From Culex pipiens pallens (lineage: Eukaryota; Arthropoda; Insecta; Diptera; Culicidae), in NCBI RefSeq assembly GCF_016801865.2, contig NC_068937.1, forward strand, positions 117,281,068-117,345,067: a DNA stretch of 64,000 nucleotides, written 5' to 3'. Below the pieces are notes generated by a model that made no database searches, had not been told where the DNA came from, and saw only the letters and a list, made by a program, of their open reading frames with translations. A program made the translations under genes and the position numbers. Shown here in pieces: positions 21,544 through 32,801 of the stretch. Position 1 is the stretch's first letter; every line of letters starts with the position of its first letter.

Positions 21544-21565
21544 CACCTCAAAGCCATTGCATCGT
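21544..21565. repeat. 22-bp target duplication, right copy
   Basis: Identical to 20968-20989. It directly follows the CA tail. Confidence 0.9.
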
Positions 21566-21767
21566 GCCAATAAGTGGTCAGAGACAAACTTGTAGAAAAT
21601 TTGAAGGGTTAATAAAAATACACTGGAAGAAAAAAAACTTGACCCTTCTATTAGATTTTTTTAATTGTCAAGTTTTAAAGTCAAAGTTTAAGGTGTGTCC
21701 ACGATTTTTTAATTTTTTATGGAAATAGTTTAAAATTTTCGAAAAAGCATAACGAAAAATGCAATAA

Positions 21768-21930
21768 TATATCTGGATTTTTTTTTGAAAATGACCAATA
21801 AACCAAATTTCCAATTTTTGCTTTTTGGGTGTTTTTGAAAACGCCGTGAGTCAGGGGTACTGAAAAACACCCAAAATGCAAAAACTGAAAATTTGGTTTA
21901 TTGGACCTTTTCAAAAAAAAACTCCAGATA
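21768..21930. repeat. 163-bp hairpin-forming inverted repeat
   Basis: TATCTGGATTTTTTTTTGAA at the left pairs with the right end read in reverse. The arms include CCAATAAACCAAATTT and its complement around a loop near 21835-21875. It is probably a short palindromic MITE. Confidence 0.75.
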
Positions 21931-21945
21931 TAATAATTATTATTA

Positions 21946-22475
21946 GCCCGGGTAAAAAAAAATATCAGCCACCACGTGGTAGGAGGGTATCATCAATTTT
22001 TGCTTTTAAAGTGGTTTTGTTATTCCTGGGACACTTTATTCAACCAGATATTTGATCAAAAACACCTTAACAACGCTAAATGTAATTTTATTTTCCTGCC
22101 ACGTGGTGGCTGATTGCCATGTGGCGTCTTCTGATCGAGGCAGCCTCCTTAGTGTGCTTTGATTTTACCCTTTACATTGAGCTGGGACCATGAGAATTTC
22201 TGCGACGCCGAAATGAATCCGGATAAAGGCAAGAACAGGGGCCTTGGATCGTCTTGCACCCTTCAAAGGAATTGTTCCCCAGACCATCCCCTAGGACCCC
22301 ATGGTATGCAAAAGTCGTCATTAGTTAACGGCTGACTTGTACATAGCAATTTCAAGGCAAGCCAGTATTCAACCAAATGGGCTGAAATTTTGGCCTGAGC
22401 CTCCATTTTTAGTACTCTTTCGGGCAATCTCATATAATTTTTGATTTGAGCAACTTTTATTTTTTTGACCCGGGC
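21946..22475. mobile_element. GCCCGGGTC-ended foldback family D, internally deleted copy
   Basis: The ends GCCCGGGT and CCCGGGC are flanked by TA (21944-21945 and 22476-22477). Only the right arm is complete. It matches the right arm of 31692-32686, including AGCTGGGACCATGAGAATTT. The left arm is mostly missing, so the element is about half the size of that copy. Confidence 0.85.
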
Positions 22476-22477
22476 TA

Positions 22478-23150
22478 ATAATTATGCAATAATTTCCTAA
22501 AAAATGCAAAAACCATTTATAAACTATATTTTTAAAAGCCTTGATGGCTCAATATTAACCATTGTCCTAAATCCAATCCAGCGGTTTTAAATATCAAAAT
22601 GTTAAAAAATGGGGCAATTTTGGATGGTTTTGGTCATTTTTATATGTGGACTTGATTTTTCAGTAAAATTTTAAAACTAAAATCTTCCATAAGTTTGTTT
22701 TTGACAATATTTCATTAAAAAATGATGTTTATAGCTCATCTGAGGAGTTTTTCTAGACTTGGCTTTTCGAGAAATGCCGACTTGACTTAACAGAACTACT
22801 TTACAGTTTCTGGGAAAAAAGTATTTAAAGGGAGACATCATGTATAATAAAACAAAATATTGTACGGGCTTAAACTCACATGCTGTGCAACGTGAGTCAC
22901 TCTAATTCGCCAAGCGAGGATCATCATAAAAACAAATTGTCGAAAGAAAAGCACGCCGACTTAGTCATGAAGATTCGCACTTTGAGCGATTGTCGACGGT
23001 AACGATGACGGTGCAAAATTAACTTCCAAGTAATGGGGATACTTTGTACCCTAGGGGAAAAAGACTCGTTTGGTGCTGGTAGTCTCCAAAATAAAAGTTC
23101 TGTTCCATCTTATCCCCGGTTTCCCCTTATCCCAACCGTTTAAGTTCTTC
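22478..23150. other. AT-rich spacer, nothing recognised
   Basis: No supported gene, RNA or terminal repeat. Confidence 0.4.
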
Positions 23151-23880
23151 TAACATCACCGCGAAGCCGTCGTCAACAAATTCTAAGTGGCGACCAATTT
23201 GGACGCGGTTTACGGTCGGCAAAGTTCAGCCAAAGTGGCGACGCCGTGCGTCGTCGGAACGTGCAACGCGGAAACCACAAGGAACGGGCCGCCGTTAAAG
23301 TCAGTGACACCAGATTTGCGCCGGAACGTGACAGGCGTGTGTGCGCGCGCGCATGCTTGATGTATCGTTCCGACAGAGGGATAACGTGGTCGGTCCACGT
23401 AGCATGGACCGAATTAGCATATAAAGTGCACTGCGTTCGCATACGACAAATTGAATTCTACGACAGTTATTGTCATTGATTTGGCACGGGCGCTCGCTCG
23501 TGCAGCCCGGCCGTTTCGGAACAGGACACTTTAGCCGATTGCGGAACTTAATTACCCCCTGGGACGGAGAACTTTTTGACTTTACGGTAGATGAACACTT
23601 CTTCAATCTATCGTCATTCCAACTGTTCAGCTGTGAAGAAAGAGTCAACGGCGGGCCTGCTACCCTAAACGCGGATGAATGAACGCTCGTGCGTCGCTTG
23701 TCAGCGTGAACGATCGGTGGTGTGAGGCGGTTTTTTTTTAAACTTTTTGTCGAGAACGGCTAGAACTAGCGGTTCATCGTCGTTCGAAGGACTTCCTCGC
23801 CGCGCAGGTTCGGCGTAGCTGCCGGTTGCTAGTTGAGCTTGGGGATAGAGTCTTGTGTACCGTTTGATTGGAGACGATGA
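23151..23880 (+). other. Unique GC-rich patch with a TATA-like motif
   Basis: This CpG-rich, non-repetitive block has no convincing ORF. CATATAAAG at about 23418-23426 resembles a TATA box, and about 30 nt downstream the sequence is not a clear initiator. It could be a promoter or enhancer within a long intron. The evidence is composition and one motif only. Confidence 0.25.
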
Positions 23881-24175
23881 TCGTACGGTAGAAAAAAAAA
23901 ACGTGACTTGCCAACATATTAAAATGAAAAAAAAAAGTTATATCAGTTTAAAACATTATAGCGGGGGCTCAGATTTGACGAACTTTTTAACAGAATGATT
24001 TTTTTTGTGACATTCGGTCCAAAATAACTAATTCTATAAAAAAAAGAGCAATTTGCGAATTTGCACAAATTTTGCCGAAATTTTCATCAAGGCTTTGTGT
24101 CACCGATTTGAAATTCCTAGGCCCTGCATGGATTTTAATCAAATTTTCAAATCGATCTTTAAACTTTGTGTTAAT

Positions 24176-24192
24176 GGATCAGCCTAATATTC
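24176..24192. repeat. 17-bp target duplication, left copy
   Basis: GGATCAGCCTAATATTC, identical to 25110-25126. Confidence 0.9.
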
Positions 24193-24226
24193 TAATCTAA
24201 TCTAATCTAATCTAATCTAATCTAAT
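24193..24226. repeat. TAATC pentamer tandem repeat (retroelement tail)
   Basis: About seven units of TAATC on the + strand, serving as the 3' tail of the minus-strand retroelement. Confidence 0.9.
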
Positions 24227-25109
24227 CGAACACAAGCGCAGCCAGTCCGAAGAAAGCATCCTGGAAGAACTTGTGGTTAGATTACGCCACAGGTTCTTTT
24301 TTGTCAATAATAATAATTACAGTACATCCGAGTTATCCCGAAAATGTATAGAGAAAATAAAGCGGCCAGGCCTACTGCGTAGCATTAACCGCAGAGACAG
24401 ATTCTGTGAACGGATCACATTTCACAGAATCAACAGGAGAGGAAGGATGCGTGGACATACCGTACCAAACGCTCCGAGTTTGTTGGGTGTGGTGTGTTAG
24501 AGTGAATTGACAATTATTTATATTTTTAGGGGGGAAGTGGATATGGGGAAATTGGGTTTGAGGAAATTGGGATTGAGGATTGGGAAAGTGGGGAAGGGGT
24601 AGGAGGGTTATTAAATTTATAATATTATAATAAAGGAGAATATAGTCAAATTAGAAATAATGATGGAAAGCTCTCACCAAGGAACAGCAAATCTTCAAAA
24701 GACACAGCCAGGTGGTGTCCCGATCGTCAGCCCCAGGTTCTTGACAAGAAACAGGCCGATCGGATGAAGTGGAAGTGTTCCTAGCACCGAATATCTCCAC
24801 TCCAAACAATTATATCCGGATGTTTGGTGGTGTTGAATCGAATTTCACATCCAGACTCTTTCACAATCTCTTGAAACAGCATCCTCCGTATCCTCCACTT
24901 ACTTTTCACTTACTTCCTGATTCTTGGCAGATTCGAACGAAATTCACTTCCAACGACAACAAGAATCAGAATTCCCTTAACACATAAAAAAACCTTCTTA
25001 AATTAAACAATTTTCAACGGCTCAATACTTTTTGCAAAAAAAATGAATGGAAATGGAAAAAATGGAAAAATGATGCGGAGTGAAAAAGTTTTCCAACCGT
25101 CAGCCTAAA
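24193..25109 (-). mobile_element. Non-autonomous retroelement with a GATTA-repeat 3' tail
   Basis: Exact 17-bp direct repeats bound a 917-bp insert. On the minus strand its 3' end is a (GATTA)n run of about seven units (24193-24226), which abuts one repeat copy, and its 5' end is near 25109. No long ORF is present on either strand. The direct repeats plus a simple-repeat tail indicate target-primed reverse transcription by a LINE machinery that does not use poly(A). It may be an internally deleted LINE or a large SINE. The head is not clearly tRNA-like. Confidence 0.8.
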
Positions 25110-25126
25110 GGATCAGCCTAATATTC
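25110..25126. repeat. 17-bp target duplication, right copy
   Basis: Identical to 24176-24192. Confidence 0.9.
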
Positions 25127-25254
25127 ACAGATATTTACTCAATTTTCAATTCTAAATCGATATTTGTGAATGAAGGTTGTCCGTTGGGAAGGAAAACTTA
25201 ACCCGATTTGTTTCAACTTGTTTAGTGTGGCTTGGAGGTTTACGACCAATATTC

Positions 25255-25350
25255 CCTATGGGCAATTCTTCGCCAACTCACACACACAACTAAGGGATAT
25301 TTTTTTTTCGATGGTCACGAATCACGAAAAGTTTTTGAAGATCGAAAAAG
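25255..25350. repeat. Fragment of family C palindromic element
   Basis: GGGCAATTCTTCGCCAACTC resembles the family C end, GGGTAATTCTC-CCAACTCACAC. Only about 35 bp match well. It lies just left of a TA-flanked MITE. Confidence 0.4.
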
Positions 25351-25352
25351 TA

Positions 25353-26305
25353 GGGGAAGGTGGGGCAAGACGACCATATGGGGCAAGAGGAACAATCGCT
25401 CGTACGGCCGTAATTTTTACACTTTTGATTATTTCCAGTATGAGGAATTGTTGCTAGCAATGCAATTAGCTGATTCTACTACCACATAACCGCCAAAACG
25501 ACGTAAACGCCACGGGGCATAAGATTTAATGAAGTTTTTTTCAAAACCTTTGTTTTCTTATAATATTTGGAAAGTACAAAATAAGGCTTAGGGTTTGTTT
25601 TAAGGCTCATTTTATCAAAATGCTATTTTTCCTAGATCAGTAGTGTCCCTACAATGACATGCACCTATTAGAAAAGTATGATTTAACTTATGATTATTTT
25701 TATTGAGAGCTTTTAAAAAATTTTGTTCAGGTGGGGCAAGTGTACCATATGGATTTTTAGTATGGAAAAAAATACGAATAACTGCAACAACATATTTTAT
25801 AGGGAAATAAATGCATGAAAGTACTTAAAAACTGATAAACAATTGTTAAAAAAGTTGTCCATACAAAATATAGTGATATTATGTAAATTTACTATTTATC
25901 ATCCTAGGAATATTTTTTTTCGCAAAAACGATAAAATTTATAGTAAAATATTATTATTAAATCTAAAAATGAAAGAAACCTTTCAAATACATTTTAATCT
26001 GATGTATCTAAGTGATAACAGTTCAATTGTTAGCAAATTAATATGTTTTTTTCATGCATTGTTCCTCTTGCCCCAACGGGTTGTTCGTCTAGCCCCACTA
26101 GTTTATTAAAACATACAGAAAATCAAAAATTTTAAAATCAATTTTTTACATTAAAAAAACAGGATTTTTTAAAAACTTGTTCTAACAAAGTCTTAGTCAA
26201 GACCTAGAATTAGATGATTATAATAAAATCCGCAAGATTTTTTAACTTTTTAAAGGGGTTATATCGAGCATTTCCTTAGCTTGTTACACTTGCCCCACTT
26301 TCCCC
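25353..26305. mobile_element. TA-flanked MITE with GGGGAAGGTGGGGCAAG ends
   Basis: Terminal inverted repeats GGGGAARGTGGGGCAAG are flanked by TA (25351-25352 and 26306-26307). The GTGGGGCAAG word is repeated inside at about 25731-25740, with GACCATATGG-like neighbours at 25370 and 25750. No transposase. The design parallels the element at 3350-4281. Confidence 0.88.
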
Positions 26306-26360
26306 TACGTGTTTTTCAATATTTTTTCAGTCTGACATGATGGTGGTTTGGGTATTTGGT

Positions 26361-26938
26361 GGGTAATTCTCAGCCAACTCACACAGCAGTTGCCCCGACC
26401 CCTCTTCGATTTCCGTGAAACTTTGTCCTGTGGGGTAACTTGTGTCCCTGATGACGAATTAGAGGTCCGTTTTTTGATATCTCGTGACGGAGGGGCGGTA
26501 CGACCCTTTTCATTGTTGAACATGCGAAAAAATGTGTTTTTAATCATATGCAGCCTGAAACGGTTATGAGATAGAAATTTGGTGTCAAAGGAATTTTTTA
26601 TGTAAAATTAGACGCCTGATTTGATGGCGTACTCAGAATTTCGAAAAAACGTGTTTTTTATTAAAAAAATACTAAAAACGTTTTAAAACTCTGCCATTTT
26701 TCGTTAGTTGACTGTTAAATTTTTATGGAACATATCATGTCATGAAAGGTCATTTTTTCATTTAGATCAAAATTTTGCATTTTAAAATTTCGTGTTTCTT
26801 CTAACTTTGTATGGTTATTTTTCAGTATGTAACAATGTTCTACAAAGCTGTAGAGCAGACAATTACAAAAATGTTGTTATATAAATATAAAATCGATGAA
26901 GGGTCGGGCCACTTTTCCCGATTTCGTGTGCAATGTGA
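26361..26938. mobile_element. Palindromic family C, internally deleted copy
   Basis: It starts GGGTAATTCTC and follows the left arm of 43784-45137 through GACGGAGGGGCGGTACGACC and on to the AACAATGTTCTACAAAG block. It then jumps at about 26890 to the end of the right arm (TTTTCCCGATTTCGTGTG). Most of the right arm is therefore deleted. Confidence 0.8.
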
Positions 26939-29749
26939 GTTTTAATTTTTTTTTACTGTGAACATTTGATTCGTCTTGTCAATAGTACTATTTAGGAAGT
27001 TTTGTTTTTGGAAAATCCACACGGATCATTCGTTAGTTTGTTCGGGGCTGAGTTCATGTGAACGAACGATTTCAACGGCGGTGGCAGCGTGAAGCGTAGA
27101 TGATTTTCGCAATCGGCCGTTCGCGCCGAAACATCAGCCAGCCCAACAACAGTCCTACACGTGAGGGGTGTTATTTTTGCGCTCGTTTATTTTTCATCCG
27201 GTGCAAGATTTCGCTATAAGCACGAACCTCTTTTAATGTTCATGGAGTTGTTGATAAATTTTGTAGTTTTTTTACAAATTACATTTAAAGTTATCAAAAT
27301 AATTGTTAGTTTCTATTTTTTTTTTATTACTGAACTCATCAACATCAACCCATTGATAATTATATTCTATACAAAAAACAACAAAAAAATCGCAGCGCAA
27401 ATTTCCCCAATGGTCGAACAGGTACCCTTACGTAACCTGTACAAAAGTTCAGACTTTGTCTGCGGAACTGCCAGCCTGATAGCCGACGCTGTCTACCCTA
27501 TATTTACACACGACTTCGGACCCAGCTAAATGTCACCCTGCTGGAGGTGGCGGTGAATACCTCCTGGTTCGATTTCGATCTTCAACGGTAAAGATTGCTT
27601 TTCGTGAGTCGTTCACGTGCACTTTCCACTATGTAAAAGATGCATATTTTAATGGGTTGGGATGGGGTTGATTGCACGAAAAAAAGCTTTGAATTTGTGA
27701 ACATTTTATTTTGATCTTAACAACATTGTTGGCGCTTCAGAATTTTATCGTAGCTCATTTTTTTCCGTGCATTGCTGAGAAATTATCTTGGAGAAAACAG
27801 CTGGGGCGTTCATGAATATTCTCTACCGCCGTGCGGCTGATGATCTGCCCAGCGGCGTCAACTAATCAGCGCGGTAGCGTTCGCAGATGATTAGTTGCTT
27901 TGATTAGTGTTGTTTGTAACAACAGCACAACGACACTAATTTAGGGGTTCTACGTGATTTACGTCAGTTGACCCCATCAACGGTGGTGCATGACACTCCA
28001 TTAGAACGCTGAAATCTGGTTCGTCCCAATTTTCAAGAGGACTCAACGAGGACGTTGTACACGGCAGATTCCAACCAACCCAAGCAACAAAATACCATGT
28101 AATTATTCTCATTATGCTGTGGGTCTACGACCTCGGACCTTCTTCACAGGACAGCGCGCCTAAAACCTGCTGCTCTCTTGTACGTTGTGCGCGAGGACAT
28201 CGAACGAAGACGAACGTAGTCAGATAATTGCGACGAGACGAGTTCAGAAGCCTGAAGGCTGCTGCTGCCGCCCGAAACTTTCGTCTGGACCTCGTCACGA
28301 TGATGTTTGGGTGAGATGTAGTTAGCCGAGTCGAGCCGCCAAATTACAGAGTTTGAGTGCAGATATTAACCCGATATCTGTGTGTGTGTGTGCAGGGAGT
28401 TGTTTGGTGATGCTCACAGAGTACGCAGGACCCGGCCCTGAAGGTTTGGCAACTTCCGGTCTACTTCGTCTGCCGAACGTTAGAACAATGGCCAATATCT
28501 CGTTCGATGACCTCATCCCCGGCGATCCTGCACGTCGTCTTCAAACAAAAAAAATCTCCATTGCATCCCGTCCGGTGTTCCCTTACACGGAGGCCGTTCA
28601 AACGCTTTAACGATCAATTTTCGATCGCTGCGCGGAGTTGATCGATGATGATGGCCGGTGGAGTCCAGTTTTGGGACAAACGGCAGACGTGCCCGGACAT
28701 ACAAAGTGCGCGATCACGTGATCGCGGCGCGTGTCCCCCACTGCGAAAGTCACCTTCAGAACCTTCCCTCCCGTTGATCCACGCCACGAGTGCGACATTT
28801 CTCTAGAATCGGACTTTCACATTGGACTGATTCTCAGAAGCGCAAATCTACCGTTAGGCTTCGGACTTTCACTGGTTTCGCGGATTCCTCGCATACCCAT
28901 GGTGCGCGGATCACTCCACCCATGATCGATTACTGGCCGCCGTGATTGACGTTCCTGACGGACAGCTCACTCCGTAAGGCTTTAATTGCACAACGCCCGG
29001 CTAGACAGGTCCACGTGATACCGCAGGCTGCGCGGGAAGCAGTTCCCGCAGATTCCCGGAACGGGTGACGGTCATTATGAAATTAGCTCAACCAGCACGA
29101 CCCGGTCCTGTTGTTGTTCCGCGACCTTGGACAACAACTGGGACCACGTTGAGCAAACACCTCATCAACAGCAGCGGCGTCAACAACGAAAGTGACATCT
29201 TAAACGGTTTTCGCAGGAAGTCGTCGTCGTCGTCGGTTTGATAATGAGCAGGGCGATGACGATGATGCAAATAGAGACAATTGGACTGTATTTTAGCATA
29301 AAGCCCCACGGGCTAATTTGTTTTCCTGGAAATGAATATTTAAATTGCGGTATTCTTTTGAAGAACCGTTTTTCTTTGAACAGCGTGGTGCGGCACGTGG
29401 AGCGACACTTGTTGTGATGTTTTTTTTGCGTTGTTGTTTTCGTGAAGAATGTGGCTGTTTTTATTCTGCAGAATAATTAAGATATCTTGGCTTATTTTGC
29501 TGTCAAATTATAGTAATTTTGTTTAAAATTTTTTTTTGCTCTAACTTAACAACTTGTGAAAATGTCTCTGGGGAAATTTGTCTCGCCAAATCGGATTTCC
29601 TGTCACAAAACCTAATTTTGTTTCAAGAATATCATACAAATACATGTTTTGTTTGGGTAATGGCAAGAAACTTACATTTCTTATAAAAACCGGATTTTAG
29701 AATATTTTTTACCTTTATGAAAATGTAAAATAAAATTATTAGTTTTGAA
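26939..29749. other. Unique sequence with GC-rich patches, no supported gene
   Basis: Not obviously repetitive. GC-rich, CpG-rich blocks occur at about 27020-27160 and 27780-29320. It contains a short (GT)n run at 28378-28394 and a GTC triplet run near 29221-29235. No frame shows a start plus family motif. It could hold regulatory DNA of a long intron. Confidence 0.35.
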
Positions 29750-29950
29750 AAAATTTAAGCTCTGAAGATTTTTTTCGCATTAGAAAAACTTTTTTGCGGT
29801 ACTGTACATTAGAACTGAAAAAAAATATTTTGATTGATCCTAGACATGATAAATATAATTTCAAACGCCCAACTGCATTTTTAATTGTTTTCCGTTGATT
29901 TGACTTCTAATTTCATTTAATTTTTGATGTTTTTTGAAAAAAAAAATCAA
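29750..29950. repeat. Diverged fragment of the GGCCGTTGCAA-ended element
   Basis: Shares TTTTTTGCGGTRCTGT, CATTAGAA and the TTGTTTTMMGTTGATTTGA block, in the same order, with 60540-60720 inside the MITE at 60323-60795. No ends are preserved. Confidence 0.55.
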
Positions 29951-29956
29951 GTTTTT

Positions 29957-31260
29957 TTAATCAAGATTTTCATTTCAAAAGGGCCCTTTTGAATTGTTTG
30001 GCTTGCTTCCAAAATTTTAAAATATCGTTTTCGAAAAGATCGAAAAATTTTACGAATGTTTCATTTTTTAACATTGAAAATCGGACCATTAGTTGCTAAG
30101 ACATCGGCATAAGAAAATGAAGGGATGTTTGGGTTAGAGTAAGAAAACTTCAATTTTCTTATTTCTTTTTCTTTAAGTCGCTGCATCTCAGCAACCAGAG
30201 GCCAGTTCAATGTATCTTAGACAATTTTAAAGGATTTTTTCTGGACTAAAATAAAACAGTTGCTCATTGTCACTTTTTTTAAAATAAAAAAAATATTTCA
30301 CTGAATTAAAACTATTGGTGGCCATCAGGGTTGTTAAAATATCAAAATATCAGCTCTCAGCAACTACAACTATCCCGCTTGAATATTCATGCCTCAAATA
30401 CAACGGCTCTTCTCTCCCTATTGAAACTCTCAGCGTCGAACATAGCCGAACACGTTTTCGTGTTTACACACTCGCGATTGACATTTTCCCTTTCTCTCTC
30501 ATTCCCGCTTCCACGATCATCCTACCGCGACAGCGTTTGACCACAAAATCCGCCACAAAACCAATTTCGCAAGCGCAGTTTAACGGGACGTCATGCGTGG
30601 TCGGCTCCAAATCGCCATCTCGCGTTCTCTCATTGCAGTTTTCGGAGAGATTGAGAGACTTAGCGGTGAGAGCGCATAGCCGAGGAAAAGGGGAGGTGTG
30701 ATAGAGAGAGAATGACATCGCTGGTAATCACGAGACACAATAAGAGATCTCACAAGCTATAGTGACGGCCGCTATACTCTCGGATGTTTTTGGTGCAGAG
30801 ATAATCAATTGATAGCTTTTCAATCACTCTTTTGCAACACGGGTGGCCATATTTTTAAAACGGCTTTATCAAAAATTCTGTAAAGCACAAAAAATCAAAA
30901 CTTGGCAGCATTTTTTTTAACATGCTCCTCTATTATTCAAAAGATGCGGGTTTTGGTCCCCTGAAACTTATTCTCGAAATTCAAAAATTACCAATTTTGG
31001 AAAATTGAGTTTTTGTAAAAAAAAAGATAAAGAAAAAATCGACAAGATTTTTTTCCGTGTACCTTGTTTTTAAAACAGTCCTCATCAATGCCTACAACTA
31101 TGCCGAAGACACCAAATTGATCAGAAAATTCCTTCATATTGAACAGGTTTTCGAATATTTACGTACCATTTTTGTATGGACAGCTGCTAAAATTGTTTGG
31201 AGAACTATTTTCCCCCATCATTTTGCACCATCATGCACTATGGCTATGAAGATATAGGTT
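29957..31260. mobile_element. Family A palindrome, copy 3, broken by a hAT-type insert
   Basis: Contains family A inner and right-arm sequence: CGGACCATTAGTTGCT (30084-30099), the AAAATTGAGTTTTTGTAAA block, then ATGCCGAAGACACCAAATTG and TTTTTGTATGGACAGCTGC (31171-31189). The outer ends are diverged or lost. The insert 30326-30842 splits it. Confidence 0.65.
30326..30842. mobile_element. hAT-type non-autonomous element with 8-bp duplication
   Basis: GTGGCCAT at 30318-30325 and 30843-30850 is an exact 8-bp duplication. The ends are CAGGGTTGTTAAA and, in reverse, CCGTGTTGCAAAA, an imperfect inverted repeat. The 517-bp body is GC-richer than its host repeat and lacks a transposase. Confidence 0.75.
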
Positions 31261-31478
31261 TTAGTCCCCTAAAATATATAAAAAAAACGAAAAATACGTT
31301 TGTTGGGAATTTTCAATGCATGGACAAAGTTTTATCCAAATAAAAAAAATTAAAATTAATAAATTGCGATATAATTTGCGAAATCGAACTACTCAATACC
31401 AGTGTCAAACTTCGATATGTATATAGAATATAGCAAAATTATCCCAAGTATGGAAGTAAAGAGAGGAAGTATACCATC
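31261..31478. other. Spacer, nothing recognised
   Basis: AT-rich sequence with no feature seen. Confidence 0.4.
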
Positions 31479-31573
31479 GGGAGCGTTCTTTTATTACGTA
31501 ACGCAGTAGGGGGGGGGGGGGGACGGGGTCTAAAAGTCCGATTTTTCGCGTTACGTAATAAAAGAACGCTCCC
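31479..31573. mobile_element. 95-bp hairpin MITE with 26-bp perfect inverted ends
   Basis: GGGAGCGTTCTTTTATTACG and the next six bases are perfectly inverted at the right end. The loop includes a run of 14 G (31509-31522). ATC flanks both sides (31476-31478 and 31574-31576) as a 3-bp duplication. Confidence 0.88.
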
Positions 31574-31691
31574 ATCACAAGCTGGACCTTATCTAGACAG
31601 CTTACGAACATGTTACCATTACTTAGACGGAAGAAAATCAATGCTCAAAATCGTTCATTAATTTGAAAACCACGAAGTAGTATATTCACTA
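31574..31691. other. Short spacer
   Basis: Nothing recognised. Confidence 0.4.
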
Positions 31692-32686
31692 GCCCGGGTC
31701 AAAAAAAATAAAGTTGCTCAAATCAAAAATTATATGAGATTGCCCGAAAGAGTACTCAAAATGGAGGCTCAGGCCAAAATTTCAGCCCATTTGGTTGGAA
31801 ACTGGCTTGCCTTGAGCAGGAACAAGTTTAAATGGGAATTTACCCGTAAAACTGGAGCATTTAGGTAAATTGCTCTGTACAAGAGAGCCGTTAACAAATG
31901 ACGACTTTTGCATACCATGGGGTCCTAGGGGATCATATGGGGAACAATTCCTCCGAAGGGTGCAAGATGATCCGAGGCCCCTGGTCTTGCCTTGAACCGG
32001 ATTCATTCCGGCGTCGCTGAAATTCTCATGGTCCCAGCAAAATGTATTGGGAAAAATCAAAGCACACTAAGAAGGCTGCCTCGATTAGAGGACGCCACAT
32101 GGCAATCAGCCACCACGTGGCAGGAGGGTATCATCATTTTTTTATTTTAAAGTGGTTTTGTCATTTCTAGGACACTTTATTCAACCAGATATTTGATCAA
32201 AAACACCTTAACAACGCTAAATGTAATTTTGAAGTCGATTTTGGAGTTATTTTCCTGCCACGTGGTGACTGATTGCCATGTGGCGTCCTCTGATCGAGGC
32301 AGCCTTCTTAGTGTGCTTTGATTTTTCCCTATACATTGAGCTGGGACCATGAGAATTTCTGCGACGCCGGAATGAATCCGGTTCAAGGCAAGACCAGGGG
32401 CCTCGGATCATCTTGCACCCTTCGGAGGAATTGTTCCCCAGACCATCCCCTAGGACCTCATGGTATGCAAAAGTCGTCATTTGTTAACGGCTGTCTTGTA
32501 CAGAGCAATTTACCTAAATGCTCCAGTTTTACGGGTTAATTTCCATTTAAACTTGTTCCTGCTCAAGGCAAGCCAGTTTCCAACCAAATGGGCTGAAATT
32601 TTGGCCTGAGCCTCCATTTAGAGCACTCTTTCGGACAATCTCATATAATTTTTGATTTGAGCAACTTTAATATTTTTGACCCGGGC
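31692..32686. mobile_element. GCCCGGGTC-ended foldback family D, full copy
   Basis: The ends GCCCGGGTCAAAAA are inverted and flanked by TA (31690-31691 and 32687-32688). The arms of about 400 bp are nearly complementary, with shared blocks ATTATATGAGATTG and GGCTCAGGCCAAAATTTCAG. The CCACGTGG block lies near the centre at 32111-32120 and 32257-32266. Related to 21946-22475. The mirrored short frames in both arms are not genes. Confidence 0.9.
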
Positions 32687-32699
32687 TAATATTCACGTT

Positions 32700-32790
32700 G
32701 TGCACCATACAAATGAATAAAATCCTTCGTGGTTTTTAAATTCATGAACACAATCCATGATTTCAGGAATTGATTTTTTTTTCTGTGTAA
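32700..32790. repeat. Partial palindromic MITE end (relative of 19304-19614)
   Basis: TCCTTCGTGGTTTT, ATGATTTC.GGAATTGATTTTT and CTGTGTA match the right end of the 19304-19614 element. Its terminal bases overlap the target duplication of the gag-only LINE derivative. Confidence 0.6.
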
Positions 32791-32801
32791 GTAAAATAAA
32801 T
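32785..32801. repeat. 17-bp target duplication of gag-only element, left copy
   Basis: GTGTAAGTAAAATAAAT, identical to 34541-34557. Confidence 0.9.

Noticed and set aside
24193..24226. Telomere-like TTAGA/TAATC repeat
   Set aside because: It is only about seven units, is bounded by a target duplication and serves as a retroelement tail. Mosquito telomeres are not known to use such a repeat.
31782..32539. Cys-containing frames at 31782-32060 and 32318-32539 that look like a duplicated gene
   Set aside because: They are the two inverted arms of one family D foldback element.
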